Source: JBJXHB01 sp046160725 (GTDB taxonomy: Bacteria > Pseudomonadota > Gammaproteobacteria > Burkholderiales > Burkholderiaceae_C). Taken from it: a stretch of DNA of 5,831 nt. The notes beneath the pieces are model-generated. The model had not been told where the DNA came from. It ran no database searches and saw nothing but the letters and a program-made list of their open reading frames with translations. Positions 1 to 5,827 of this stretch are shown piece by piece (positions within the stretch are counted from its first letter, which is position 1; every line of letters starts with the position of its first letter). Both the position numbers and the translations under genes were made by a program. The stretch is from assembly GCA_046160725.1 (NCBI GenBank), contig JBJXHB010000498.1, forward strand, positions 1 to 5,831. Reading direction: 5' to 3'.

Positions 1-34
1 GGCCCGCCCCGGGGCCCGCCCTTCAACCGGCAGG

Positions 35-805
35 TCAGCCGGGCATCACCAGCGTCATGCTGGCCTCGAAGCCCCGCTCGACGCCGCCGCTGGTGACCGC
101 CGTGAAGGCCGCGACGTCGCCGCGGAAGATGCCGTCGCGCTCCAGCCGCATGCGCCGCAGCGCCGCGGCGGCGTCGGCATAGCCCGGCCCACCATAGGCG
201 GCGGTACAAGCCTCGGCCGGCAACGCGAACTGCGACACCTGCGCCCGGCGCGAAGCCGCTGCGATGTCGGCCACATTGCGAAAGGTCTCGAAATGCACAT
301 GCGGCCAGCGGCCCGGGTAGGCACCGGGGAAGATGCTGCGAAAGCGCACCGTGCCGTCGGCGCCTGCGACCTGCACGCCGCGCAGGTAGTCCTGGTCCTC
401 GACCCCGCTGGAGTACATCGAGTAGCGCCCCTCGCGGTCGCACTGCCAGACGTAGACCGCCGCACCGGCCAGCGGCCGGCACTGCGCATCCACCAGCTTG
501 AGCTGCAGCGTCAAGGGCACGCCACCAGCCACGGCGGCGCCGCCGCCAATGCTGGCCGTGATGTCGGCCCGCACGATGCCGGACAAGGCCAGCGCATTGC
601 GCACCCGCCCCACACCCGGGATCGTGCCGTCGCCCGGGAACGGCCCTGCGGTGGTGGACGGTATGGCGCGGCAGGCCTGGGCCAGGGCGGTGGCCCCGGC
701 CGTGGACAGCGCCGCTGCGGCCGCCGCCTTGCCGAGTCTGCCCAGCACGCGGCGGCGCGCCAGCAGTTGTGCCAGGTCCTGGATCAATTGGTTCTGGTTT
801 GTCAT
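35..805 (-). CDS. Tat-exported intradiol ring-cleavage dioxygenase-like protein (256 aa)
   Basis: The protein resembles the C-terminal catalytic domain shared by catechol and protocatechuate 3,4-dioxygenases, non-heme Fe(III) enzymes that split catecholic rings between the two hydroxyls. Iron-ligand candidates are visible: Tyr128 (in GRYSMYS), Tyr163 (in FPGAYPGR) and the His169/His171 pair (PHVHF), with the usual conserved Arg166. Residues 17-24 (RRRVLGRL) fit a twin-arginine motif, followed by an Ala-rich hydrophobic stretch and a possible AQA|C cleavage near residue 44, so export by Tat is likely. The ATG at 805 was chosen because it puts the Tat motif near the N-terminus; a GGTGGA lies 4 nt upstream. 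The open frame continues to an ATG at 973, but those extra 56 residues look like non-coding sequence. It lacks the long N-terminal dimerisation domain of catechol dioxygenases, so it belongs to the shorter, poorly characterised branch of the family. The substrate cannot be told from sequence. No aromatic-degradation genes lie next to it in this window. Confidence 0.88.
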   Translation of the reverse strand: MTNQNQLIQDLAQLLARRRVLGRLGKAAAAAALSTAGATALAQACRAIPSTTAGPFPGDGTIPGVGRVRNALALSGIVRADITASIGGGAAVAGGVPLTLQLKLVDAQCRPLAGAAVYVWQCDREGRYSMYSSGVEDQDYLRGVQVAGADGTVRFRSIFPGAYPGRWPHVHFETFRNVADIAAASRRAQVSQFALPAEACTAAYGGPGYADAAAALRRMRLERDGIFRGDVAAFTAVTSGGVERGFEASMTLVMPG

Positions 806-1049
806 GGTGTCCACCGGTTGCGCGGCTGCGAAGCACTGGACGCCCGATGCTAGTGGACCGTCACGCAGATGCGCAGCGAGCCTGGCCGACTTTTCATCCG
901 CTTCACAATGCCGCGGGTTCGCCGGGCAAGGTCGTCTCGGCGCCGGCGCAAAATCCAGCCCCCTCCTGGCCATCCATCTGGCCGGTGGATGACCAGTCGC
1001 CGATGAATCGCTGGCCGTCTACCCGCCTCCGCATCAACGCGCTGTCTCG
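806..1049. other. Divergent intergenic region, dioxygenase / acyltransferase
   Basis: This 244-bp spacer lies between two divergently read genes and should hold both promoters. I find no convincing -35/-10 pair in either direction. A CACAAT at 904-909 on the plus strand is the best single -10-like hexamer for the acyltransferase, but it lacks a good -35. The one clear structure is the inverted repeat at 966-996, listed separately. Confidence 0.6.
966..996. repeat. Imperfect 11-bp inverted repeat in divergent spacer
   Basis: The arms CTGGCCATCCA (966-976) and TGGATGACCAG (986-996) pair at 10 of 11 positions, with a single C/A mismatch (970/992) and a 9-nt spacer. It lies 54 bp before the acyltransferase start and 161 bp from the dioxygenase start. 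It could be an operator for a dimeric regulator or a leader hairpin in the acyltransferase mRNA. No regulator gene is present in the window to decide between these. The symmetry is seen directly; any role is inference. Confidence 0.45.
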
Positions 1050-2036
1050 ATGTCGTTCACGCCCATCCATGCCGTCCGCGGCGCGCTGCATGCGTGCCTG
1101 CTGCTGGCGTCGACGTTGACCTTGAGCCTGGCGCTGCTGCCACCGGCGTTGCTGAAGCGCCTGCTGCCGATGCCGGCCGTGGTGCGCGGCTGCGACCGGG
1201 CGCTGATGGCACTGGCCGGCGCCTGGGTCGGCATCAACAACGTCTGGATCGGCGGCAGCCGGCAGACCCGCTGGGACGTCGAGGGCCTGGACGGCCTGAG
1301 CCCGCAGGCCTGGTACCTGGTGGCGTGCAACCATCTGAGTGCGGTGGACATCTTCGTGCTGCAGCGGGTCTGCCTGGGCCGCATACCGTTCCTGAAGTTC
1401 TTTCTCAAGCGCGAGCTGATCTGGGTACCGGTGATCGGCATGGCCTGGTGGGCGCTGGACTTTCCCTTCATGCGCCGAGGCAAGGCGCAAGGGGACGTCA
1501 AGCGCGACCTGGCGGCCGCGCGCGCCGCGTGCGAGAAGTTCCGCCACGTGCCGACATCGGTGATGAACTTCGTCGAGGGCACGCGGGCCACGCCCGAGAA
1601 GCGCGCGGCCGACCGCAGCCCCTACCGGCACCTGCTCAAGCCGAAGGTGGGCGGGCTGTCGGTGGTGCTGTCAACCATGGGCGAGCAGTTCGACGCGCTG
1701 CTGGACGTGACCCTGGTCTACCCGGAGGGCACGCCCACCTTTGTGGACCTGCTGTGCGGCCGCATGGGCCGCGTGGTGGTGCGGGTGCAGCCGCGGCAGA
1801 TCCCGCCGGACCTGCTGGGCATGGACCCGGCCACTGATCGCGCCCGCCTGGTGCGCCTGGGGCGCTGGGTTGAGCAGATGTGGCGCGAGAAGGACGCGCT
1901 GATCGAGTCGATTCAGCAGTCCGCCGGCCCGGTGGAAACCGCATCAGCAACCGCACTAGCAACCGCACCAGCAACCGAACCAGCAACCGCGGCGGCAGCC
2001 CCGTCGGCCGCCGCCGGCGCACCGCCGGCGTCCTGA
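1050..2036 (+). CDS. yihG: YihG/PlsC-type membrane acyltransferase (328 aa)
   Basis: This is a lysophospholipid acyltransferase-like protein, closely resembling E. coli YihG (about 310 aa), for which lysophosphatidic acid acyltransferase activity has been reported. It probably transfers acyl chains from acyl-ACP or acyl-CoA to a lysophospholipid at the inner membrane. A hydrophobic N-terminal segment (about residues 12-32) is a likely membrane anchor. Motif I is NHLSAVD, with catalytic His95 and Asp100 (HX4D). The segment FLKRELIWVPVIG (118-130), then the ALDFPFMRR region, FVEGTR (174-179, motif III) and VTLVYPEG (220-227, motif IV) follow in family order. The ATG at 1050 is the first in a frame closed by TGA at 990-992; no clear Shine-Dalgarno precedes it. 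Residues from about 297 to 328 are a low-complexity Ala/Thr/Pro tail encoded by a 12-bp tandem repeat and are absent from E. coli YihG. The gene converges on fabB with an 11-bp gap. Confidence 0.87.
   Translation: MSFTPIHAVRGALHACLLLASTLTLSLALLPPALLKRLLPMPAVVRGCDRALMALAGAWVGINNVWIGGSRQTRWDVEGLDGLSPQAWYLVACNHLSAVDIFVLQRVCLGRIPFLKFFLKRELIWVPVIGMAWWALDFPFMRRGKAQGDVKRDLAAARAACEKFRHVPTSVMNFVEGTRATPEKRAADRSPYRHLLKPKVGGLSVVLSTMGEQFDALLDVTLVYPEGTPTFVDLLCGRMGRVVVRVQPRQIPPDLLGMDPATDRARLVRLGRWVEQMWREKDALIESIQQSAGPVETASATALATAPATEPATAAAAPSAAAGAPPAS
1937..1990 (+). repeat. 12-bp tandem repeat coding the acyltransferase C-terminal tail
   Basis: Four consecutive 12-bp units (1937-1948, 1949-1960, 1961-1972, 1973-1984) follow the pattern AACCGCAYYAGC with one to three changes each, and a half unit (AACCGC) ends at 1990. 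Because 12 is a multiple of three, each unit adds a four-residue block of the type T-A/E-x-A (TASA, TALA, TAPA, TEPA, then TAAA from degenerate sequence), so copy-number change by slippage would keep the frame. The repeat sits after the conserved acyltransferase domain and is probably tolerated rather than catalytic. Confidence 0.85.
2012..2030. terminator. GC-rich hairpin at the convergent gene ends (possible terminator)
   Basis: Two copies of the self-complementary octamer CGCCGGCG (2012-2019 and 2023-2030) are separated by CAC and can form a perfect 8-bp stem with a 3-nt loop. The hairpin lies in the last codons of the acyltransferase gene, 3 nt before its stop, and 17 nt beyond the fabB stop on the opposite strand, so transcripts from both genes would cross it. 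No U-tract follows on either strand, so it is not a canonical intrinsic terminator. It may slow polymerase or protect 3' ends, or may simply reflect GC-rich Ala/Gly/Pro codons. Confidence 0.3.
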
Positions 2037-2047
2037 TACAGGGCGCT

Positions 2048-3262
2048 TCAGCCCTCGAAACGCGAGAACACCAGCGTGGCGTTGGTGCCGCCGAAGCCGA
2101 AGCTGTTGGACATCACGGTGTGCAGCGGCCGGTCGGCGCGCTCGCGCAGCACCGGCAGGCCCTCGGCCGCTGGATCGAGGTTGTCGATGTTGGCGCTGGC
2201 CGCGGCATAGCCGCCCTGCAGCATCAGCAGCGAATAGATCGCCTCCTGCACGCCCGCCGCGCCCAGCGAATGGCCGGAGATCGACTTGGTGGAGCTGATC
2301 ATCGGCGCCTGCGCGCCGAAGACCTCGCGCACCGCGCCCAGCTCGGCCACGTCGCCCACGGGTGTGGAGGTGCCATGGGCATTGATGTAGTCCACCGGCG
2401 TGTGCACCGTGGCCAGGGCCTGGCGCATGCAGCGCACCGCACCCTCGCCGGAGGGCGCGACCATGTCGTGGCCATCCGAGGTGGCGCCGAAGCCCACCAG
2501 CTCGGCCAGGATGGTGGCGCCGCGGGCCTGGGCATGCTCCAGCGCCTCCAGCACCAGCATGCCGCCGCCGCCGGCGATGACGAAGCCGTCGCGGCTGGTG
2601 TCGAAGGCCCGCGCCGCGGTCTCGGGTTGCTCGTTGCGGGCGCTGGACATGGCCGCCATCGCATCGAAGAGCACGGACAGCTCCCAGCTTTCCTCCTCGC
2701 CGCCACCGGCGAACACCACGTCCTGCAGGCCCCAGGCGATCAGCTGCGCGGCATGGCCGATGCAATGGGCGCTGGTGGCGCAGGCCGAGGTGATGGAGTA
2801 GTTGACGCCCTTGATGCCGAAGGGCGTGGCCAGGCAGGCCGAGACGGTGCTGCCCATGGTGCGCGTGACCATGAAGGGCCCCACCCGCTTGACGCCCTTG
2901 GCGCGCAACGTGTCCGCCGCCAGGACCTGGTTGGCGCTGGAGGCGCCACCCGACCCGGCCACCAGCCCGGTGCGCGGGTGCGACACCTCGCCCGGCTGCA
3001 GGCCGGCCTGGGCAATCGCCTGCTGCATGGAGATGTAGGCATAGGCCGCGGCATCGCCCATGAAGCGCAGCGTGCGGCGGTCGACGGTGGCCTCCAGGTC
3101 GATGGTCGGGCGGCCGCTGACCTGCGAGCGCATGCCGCGCTCGGCATAGACCGGGTTGAAACGGATGCCGGAGCGGGCGGCCCGCAGGCTGGCATCGACC
3201 TCGGCTGTGTTGTTGCCCAGGCTGGACACGATGCCCTGGCCGGTGACGACGACGCGACGCAT
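2048..3262 (-). CDS. fabB: Beta-ketoacyl-ACP synthase I (404 aa)
   Basis: FabB condenses malonyl-ACP with acyl-ACP in the cytoplasm and is needed to elongate cis-3-decenoyl-ACP, the FabA product, in unsaturated fatty acid synthesis. The length is close to E. coli FabB (406 aa). Thiolase-fold catalytic residues are in place: nucleophile Cys161 (in SITSACATSAHC), His296 (NAHGTSTPVGD), Lys326 (SSTKSISGH) and His331, plus the glycine-rich C-terminal SFGFGGTNATLVF at about 387-399. The N-terminus MRRVVVTGQGIVSSLG is typical of the family and fixes the start at 3262. A good Shine-Dalgarno (GGAG, 3271-3274) lies 8 nt upstream, inside the end of fabA. The start ATG shares its A with the fabA stop (TGATG), which implies translational coupling in a fabA-fabB operon. 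The cysteine active site and the fabA pairing favour FabB over FabF. No defect is seen. Confidence 0.97.
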   Translation of the reverse strand: MRRVVVTGQGIVSSLGNNTAEVDASLRAARSGIRFNPVYAERGMRSQVSGRPTIDLEATVDRRTLRFMGDAAAYAYISMQQAIAQAGLQPGEVSHPRTGLVAGSGGASSANQVLAADTLRAKGVKRVGPFMVTRTMGSTVSACLATPFGIKGVNYSITSACATSAHCIGHAAQLIAWGLQDVVFAGGGEEESWELSVLFDAMAAMSSARNEQPETAARAFDTSRDGFVIAGGGGMLVLEALEHAQARGATILAELVGFGATSDGHDMVAPSGEGAVRCMRQALATVHTPVDYINAHGTSTPVGDVAELGAVREVFGAQAPMISSTKSISGHSLGAAGVQEAIYSLLMLQGGYAAASANIDNLDPAAEGLPVLRERADRPLHTVMSNSFGFGGTNATLVFSRFEG

Positions 3263-3807
3263 CAAAACGACTCCGTGGAGGTGAACAGGCCCACCTTCAG
3301 GTCGGTGGCGGTGTAGATCTCGCGGCCGTCGACGCTGACCCGGCCGTCGGCAATGCCCATCACGAGCTTGCGTTCGATCACACGCTTGAAGTCCAGCGCA
3401 TAGGTGACCTTGGCGGCCGAGGGCAGCACCTGGCCGAAGAACTTGACCTCGCCCGACCCCAGGGCCCGGCCACGGCCGGGGTTGCCGCGCCAGCCGAGCC
3501 AGAAGCCCACAAGCTGCCACAGCGCATCCAGACCCAGGCAGCCCGGCATGACCGGATCGGTCTCGAAATGGCAGCCGAAGAACCAGAGGTCAGGCCGGAT
3601 GTCCAGCTCGGCCACCAGCTGCCCCTTGCCGTGGGCGCCGCCGGCATCGTCGATCTGGACGATGCGGTCGAACATCAGCATGTTGGGCAGGGGCAGGCGC
3701 GCATTGCCGGGGCCGAACAGCTGGCCATGCCCGCAGGCGATCAGCTCATCGCGGTTGTAGGAACTGCGGCCGAGCGAGCGCTGGCTCTGGGAGGCTGGGG
3801 CGTTCAT
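3262..3807 (-). CDS. fabA: 3-hydroxydecanoyl-ACP dehydratase/isomerase (181 aa)
   Basis: FabA dehydrates 3-hydroxydecanoyl-ACP to trans-2-decenoyl-ACP and isomerises it to the cis-3 form, the branch point of anaerobic unsaturated fatty acid synthesis in the cytoplasm. The hot-dog-fold active site is fully recognisable: WFFGCHFETDPVMPGCLG contains catalytic His80, and Asp94 follows in GLDALWQLVGFWLGW. The segment ALGSGEVKFFGQVLP (115-129) and the end DLKVGLFTSTESF also match FabA. The strong resemblance to E. coli FabA (172 aa) separates it from the smaller FabZ. The ATG at 3807 gives about nine more N-terminal residues than E. coli; the next ATG in frame is inside the conserved PNMLMFDRI segment, so 3807 is the best start. 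No Shine-Dalgarno is visible, and a strong hairpin lies 6 nt upstream. It is the first gene of the fabA-fabB operon. Confidence 0.97.
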   Translation of the reverse strand: MNAPASQSQRSLGRSSYNRDELIACGHGQLFGPGNARLPLPNMLMFDRIVQIDDAGGAHGKGQLVAELDIRPDLWFFGCHFETDPVMPGCLGLDALWQLVGFWLGWRGNPGRGRALGSGEVKFFGQVLPSAAKVTYALDFKRVIERKLVMGIADGRVSVDGREIYTATDLKVGLFTSTESF

Positions 3808-3813
3808 GTCGGA

Positions 3814-3833
3814 GGCGGCGCTTCGGCGCCGCC
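3814..3833 (-). promoter_or_regulatory. Perfect 8-bp hairpin in the fabA leader, next to the start codon
   Basis: GGCGGCGC (3814-3821) and GCGCCGCC (3826-3833) pair perfectly around a 4-nt loop. Read on the plus strand the loop is C(TTCG)G, the exceptionally stable tetraloop type; in the fabA mRNA it is CGAA. The stem ends 6 nt before the fabA ATG, so it covers the place where a Shine-Dalgarno would lie, and the sequence there is pyrimidine-rich rather than purine-rich. The structure is seen directly; a role in limiting or controlling fabA translation is inference. No U-tract follows on either strand, so it is unlikely to be a terminator. Confidence 0.45.
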
Positions 3834-3888
3834 GGCGGATGGGCGTTGAGGAACGGGGCGGTGTCAGGAACCCTGGGCTTGGTCCGTG

Positions 3889-3916
3889 ATTGTGGACGCC
3901 CGTGGTACCGGGTCAG
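3889..3916 (-). promoter_or_regulatory. Weak candidate promoter for fabA-fabB
   Basis: On the minus strand CTGACC (3916-3911; 4 of 6 to TTGACA) is followed after 16 bp by CACAAT (3894-3889; 4 of 6 to TATAAT). Transcription would start near 3882 and give a leader of about 75 nt containing the hairpin at 3814-3833. The matches are modest and this pairing could be chance; it is the best sigma-70-like pair I found upstream of fabA. Confidence 0.22.
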
Positions 3917-4014
3917 CCGGCATTGTGCTGGAAGCCTAGCGGCCATCGGCCCCGGGCCACTGGTCCTTCATACCTGATGGCCTTCGGGAGTTTCAGTTCG
4001 GGCGGCGCCCTCGG

Positions 4015-4033
4015 GCTCCTTGCAGCCAGGAGC
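4015..4033. repeat. 6-bp hairpin in the intergenic region
   Basis: GCTCCT (4015-4020) and AGGAGC (4028-4033) form a perfect 6-bp stem with a 7-nt loop (TGCAGCC). No U-tract follows. It lies about 230 bp before the M48 start and about 210 bp upstream of fabA. It may be part of a dispersed intergenic repeat or have no function. Confidence 0.3.
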
Positions 4034-4266
4034 AGCCGGTGATGAGGCCCAGCCAGGGCATCGGCTCCTACCGCACTTGCGGCGGTCGACTGGGCTCGTT
4101 GGCCAAAGCTCGCCCGCGGCGGTTGGGGTGAAAGCGATACGAACTTCATGCCGACAGCTCCCTCGTTTCGGCTGATGGTCCCGGCCGTTGGCCGTCTCGT
4201 CGCATGCGGCGCGTCGCCGCCGCGCCTGTTCAGGAAACTGCGCGCTTTGCTGCCGAAGCGCCACCC

Positions 4267-5628
4267 ATGAATGCTCCAACTCTCCTGCCGGCGCCGATGC
4301 GCCGCATCGGCCTGTTGCTGCTGCTGTGCTGTCTGCACCTTGGCACGCCCGTGTGCGCGGCGGAGTTTGCCAAAGCGCACACGCACGCCGGCGAAGACGG
4401 CGTGCGCGCGCCGCTGCATATCGCACCCGTCGACGATGCCTGGCGGGCGGCGCTGCCGCGCGATGCCAAGCTGGCCACGCAGGCCTACCTCGACCGCCTC
4501 CCCAAGGAAGCGGTGATGCGCTCCAACGACTACGACGAGGGTGGCTACTGGCTGCAGCTTTGGGAGTTCCTGCTCGGTCTGGCCATCGCCGCGCTGATGC
4601 TGCACGGCGGCCGTTCGGCACGCGTGCGCGATTGGGCGCAGCGAGTCGGTCGGCATGCCCTGCTGCGCGACGGCCTGTACGGGGGCGTCTGGGGCCTGGC
4701 GACCGGGCTGTTGCTGCTGCCACTGACCTTCTACCGGGGATACTGGCGTGAACACGGCTACGGCATGTCGACGCAAACCGCCGCTGACTGGTGGGGCGAG
4801 TGGGGCCTGACCCTCGGCGTCGAGGTTGCCGGCACGGCGGTGGCGGTGGCGCTGCTGTATGCCGTGTTCCGCCGAGCCGGCGAGCGCTGGTGGCTCTGGG
4901 GAGCAGCCGCCTGCTCCGCTTTGCTGGCCTTGATGCTGCTCGTCAGCCCGATCCTGATCGATCCGCTGTTCAACACCTACAAGCCGCTTGCGCATGGTCC
5001 GGTGCGTGACGCCGTGCTGGCCATGGCGAAGTCCAATGGCGTGCCGGCTGATGAGGTCTACGTCTTCGACGCCTCGCGCCAAACCAAACGCGTCAGCGCG
5101 AATGTGAGCGGCCTGGGCGGCACGGCGGCGGTGCGACTCAACGACAACCTGCTCAATCGCACTTCGCTGCCCGAGATCCGTGCCGTGATGGCCCATGAGC
5201 TGGGCCACTATGTGCTCAACCACGCGCCGAAGATGCTGATGCAGTTCGGTCTGCTGATCCTGTTCGGATTGCTGTTCTGCCAATGGGGGATGCGCCAGCT
5301 GTTTGCGCGCTATGGGCATCGCTGGTGCACGCAGGATGTGGCCGATGTTGCCGGCTTGCCACTGCTGGCTGCCGTGTTCTCAGTTTTCATGCTGGCGGCC
5401 ACACCGGTGTTTCACAGCATCATCCGCATCCAGGAGATCGAGGCCGACCGCTTCGGCCTGAATCTGGCCCGCGATCCACACGGCTTTGCCGAGGTGATGC
5501 TGAAGCTTTCGGACTACCGCAAACCGGATCCGGGGCGCCTGGAGGAGGTGGTCTTCTTCCACCATCCGAGCGCCCGGCATCGGATTCACGATGCGATGCG
5601 CTGGCGGGAGGCGATGGGGACGCCCTGA
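4267..5628 (+). CDS. Ste24-like M48 family membrane zinc metalloprotease (453 aa)
   Basis: This is a multi-pass M48 metallopeptidase of the Ste24 (CAAX prenyl protease 1) type. The zinc site is complete: HELGH with His310, Glu311 and His314, then the third-ligand segment EIEADRFG (Glu390, with Asp394). LFNTYKPL (234-241) and the C-terminal HHPSARHRI (432-440) also match the family. Hydrophobic segments lie at about 99-113, 138-154, 181-201, 211-231, 323-339 and 362-385. Residues 11-32 look like a signal peptide (MRR, then a Leu-rich core, then CAA), followed by about 65 soluble residues before the first family membrane segment. The ATG at 4267 was chosen for this layout; a weak GAAG lies about 11 nt upstream. 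ATGs at 4204 and 4297 are alternatives, and the latter still gives a complete signal peptide. Bacteria usually lack prenylated CAAX substrates, so a general role in membrane or envelope protein turnover is more likely, but the substrate is unknown. It reads divergently from fabA and shows no operon partner here. Confidence 0.9.
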   Translation: MNAPTLLPAPMRRIGLLLLLCCLHLGTPVCAAEFAKAHTHAGEDGVRAPLHIAPVDDAWRAALPRDAKLATQAYLDRLPKEAVMRSNDYDEGGYWLQLWEFLLGLAIAALMLHGGRSARVRDWAQRVGRHALLRDGLYGGVWGLATGLLLLPLTFYRGYWREHGYGMSTQTAADWWGEWGLTLGVEVAGTAVAVALLYAVFRRAGERWWLWGAAACSALLALMLLVSPILIDPLFNTYKPLAHGPVRDAVLAMAKSNGVPADEVYVFDASRQTKRVSANVSGLGGTAAVRLNDNLLNRTSLPEIRAVMAHELGHYVLNHAPKMLMQFGLLILFGLLFCQWGMRQLFARYGHRWCTQDVADVAGLPLLAAVFSVFMLAATPVFHSIIRIQEIEADRFGLNLARDPHGFAEVMLKLSDYRKPDPGRLEEVVFFHHPSARHRIHDAMRWREAMGTP

Positions 5629-5788
5629 GGCACTGGACCGCAGCGCCGGGCCGATCTGCGCACCCATTGGCCGACGCCCGCCGCCGGCTTTGGGTCGAAA
5701 GCGGGTCCCCGCGGTGTCCTTCCAGCCCTCCGCATGTTGTCTGTCCACAAGCGCCGACGCAAATCGCGGCTTGACGCCCGCCGATGCA

Positions 5789-5827
5789 CCCACAAGGCCC
5801 GGGCCGGCGGGGTTGGCGGCCTGTGGG
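5789..5827. repeat. Bulged inverted repeat downstream of the M48 gene
   Basis: CCCACAAGGCC (5789-5799) and GGCCTGTGGG (5818-5827) pair over 10 bp with one bulged A (5795). The 18-nt loop can form a further 3-bp GCC/GGC stem. It lies 160 bp after the M48 stop, and the window ends 4 nt beyond it, so a following T-tract cannot be checked. It may be a transcription terminator for the M48 gene or for a gene beyond the window, or an intergenic repeat. The rest of 5629-5788 shows nothing recognisable. Confidence 0.35.

Larger units (their letters stand above)
3808..4266. other. 459-bp divergent intergenic region, fabA / M48 protease
   Basis: This stretch separates the divergent fabA and M48 genes. 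It holds the fabA leader hairpin, a weak candidate fabA promoter, a 6-bp hairpin at 4015-4033, and a small 5-bp hairpin (CGGCC-GTT-GGCCG) near 4185. Open frames crossing it on either strand are continuations of antisense frames from the flanking genes and show no recognisable domain or start signal. I see no RNA gene. The density of small hairpins makes a dispersed intergenic repeat possible, which needs a search of the same genome. Confidence 0.6.

Noticed and set aside
1..20. Direct repeat GGCCCGCC (1-8 and 13-20) and palindrome GCCCCGGGGC (6-15)
   Set aside because: Short and expected in GC-rich sequence; the window edge prevents judging whether they belong to a terminator.
882..909. Possible promoter for the acyltransferase (CTGGCC ... 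CACAAT)
   Set aside because: The -35 hexamer matches only 3 of 6 bases, which is no better than chance in this composition.
806..973. N-terminal extension of the dioxygenase to the ATG at 973
   Set aside because: The 56 extra residues would bury the Tat motif, and the sequence looks like intergenic DNA. The ATG at 805 has a usable upstream GGTGGA.
903..1631. Minus-strand open frames opposite the acyltransferase gene
   Set aside because: They are antisense to the conserved HX4D and FVEGTR motifs of the acyltransferase, with no domain of their own.
1880..3316. Long plus-strand open frame (478 aa) antisense to fabB
   Set aside because: It overlaps the complete, well-conserved fabB gene, has Gly/Ala/Arg/His-rich composition typical of a GC-rich shadow frame, and shows no domain.
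3746..3946. Small 66-aa minus-strand frame upstream of and overlapping fabA
   Set aside because: It overlaps the fabA 5' end in another frame, has no Shine-Dalgarno and is Pro/Arg-rich; a leader peptide cannot be excluded but is not supported.
3913..5319. Long minus-strand open frame (468 aa) antisense to the M48 protease
   Set aside because: It covers a clearly coding M48 gene with an intact zinc site; the composition is rich in Gln/Arg/Ala/His and nothing is recognisable.
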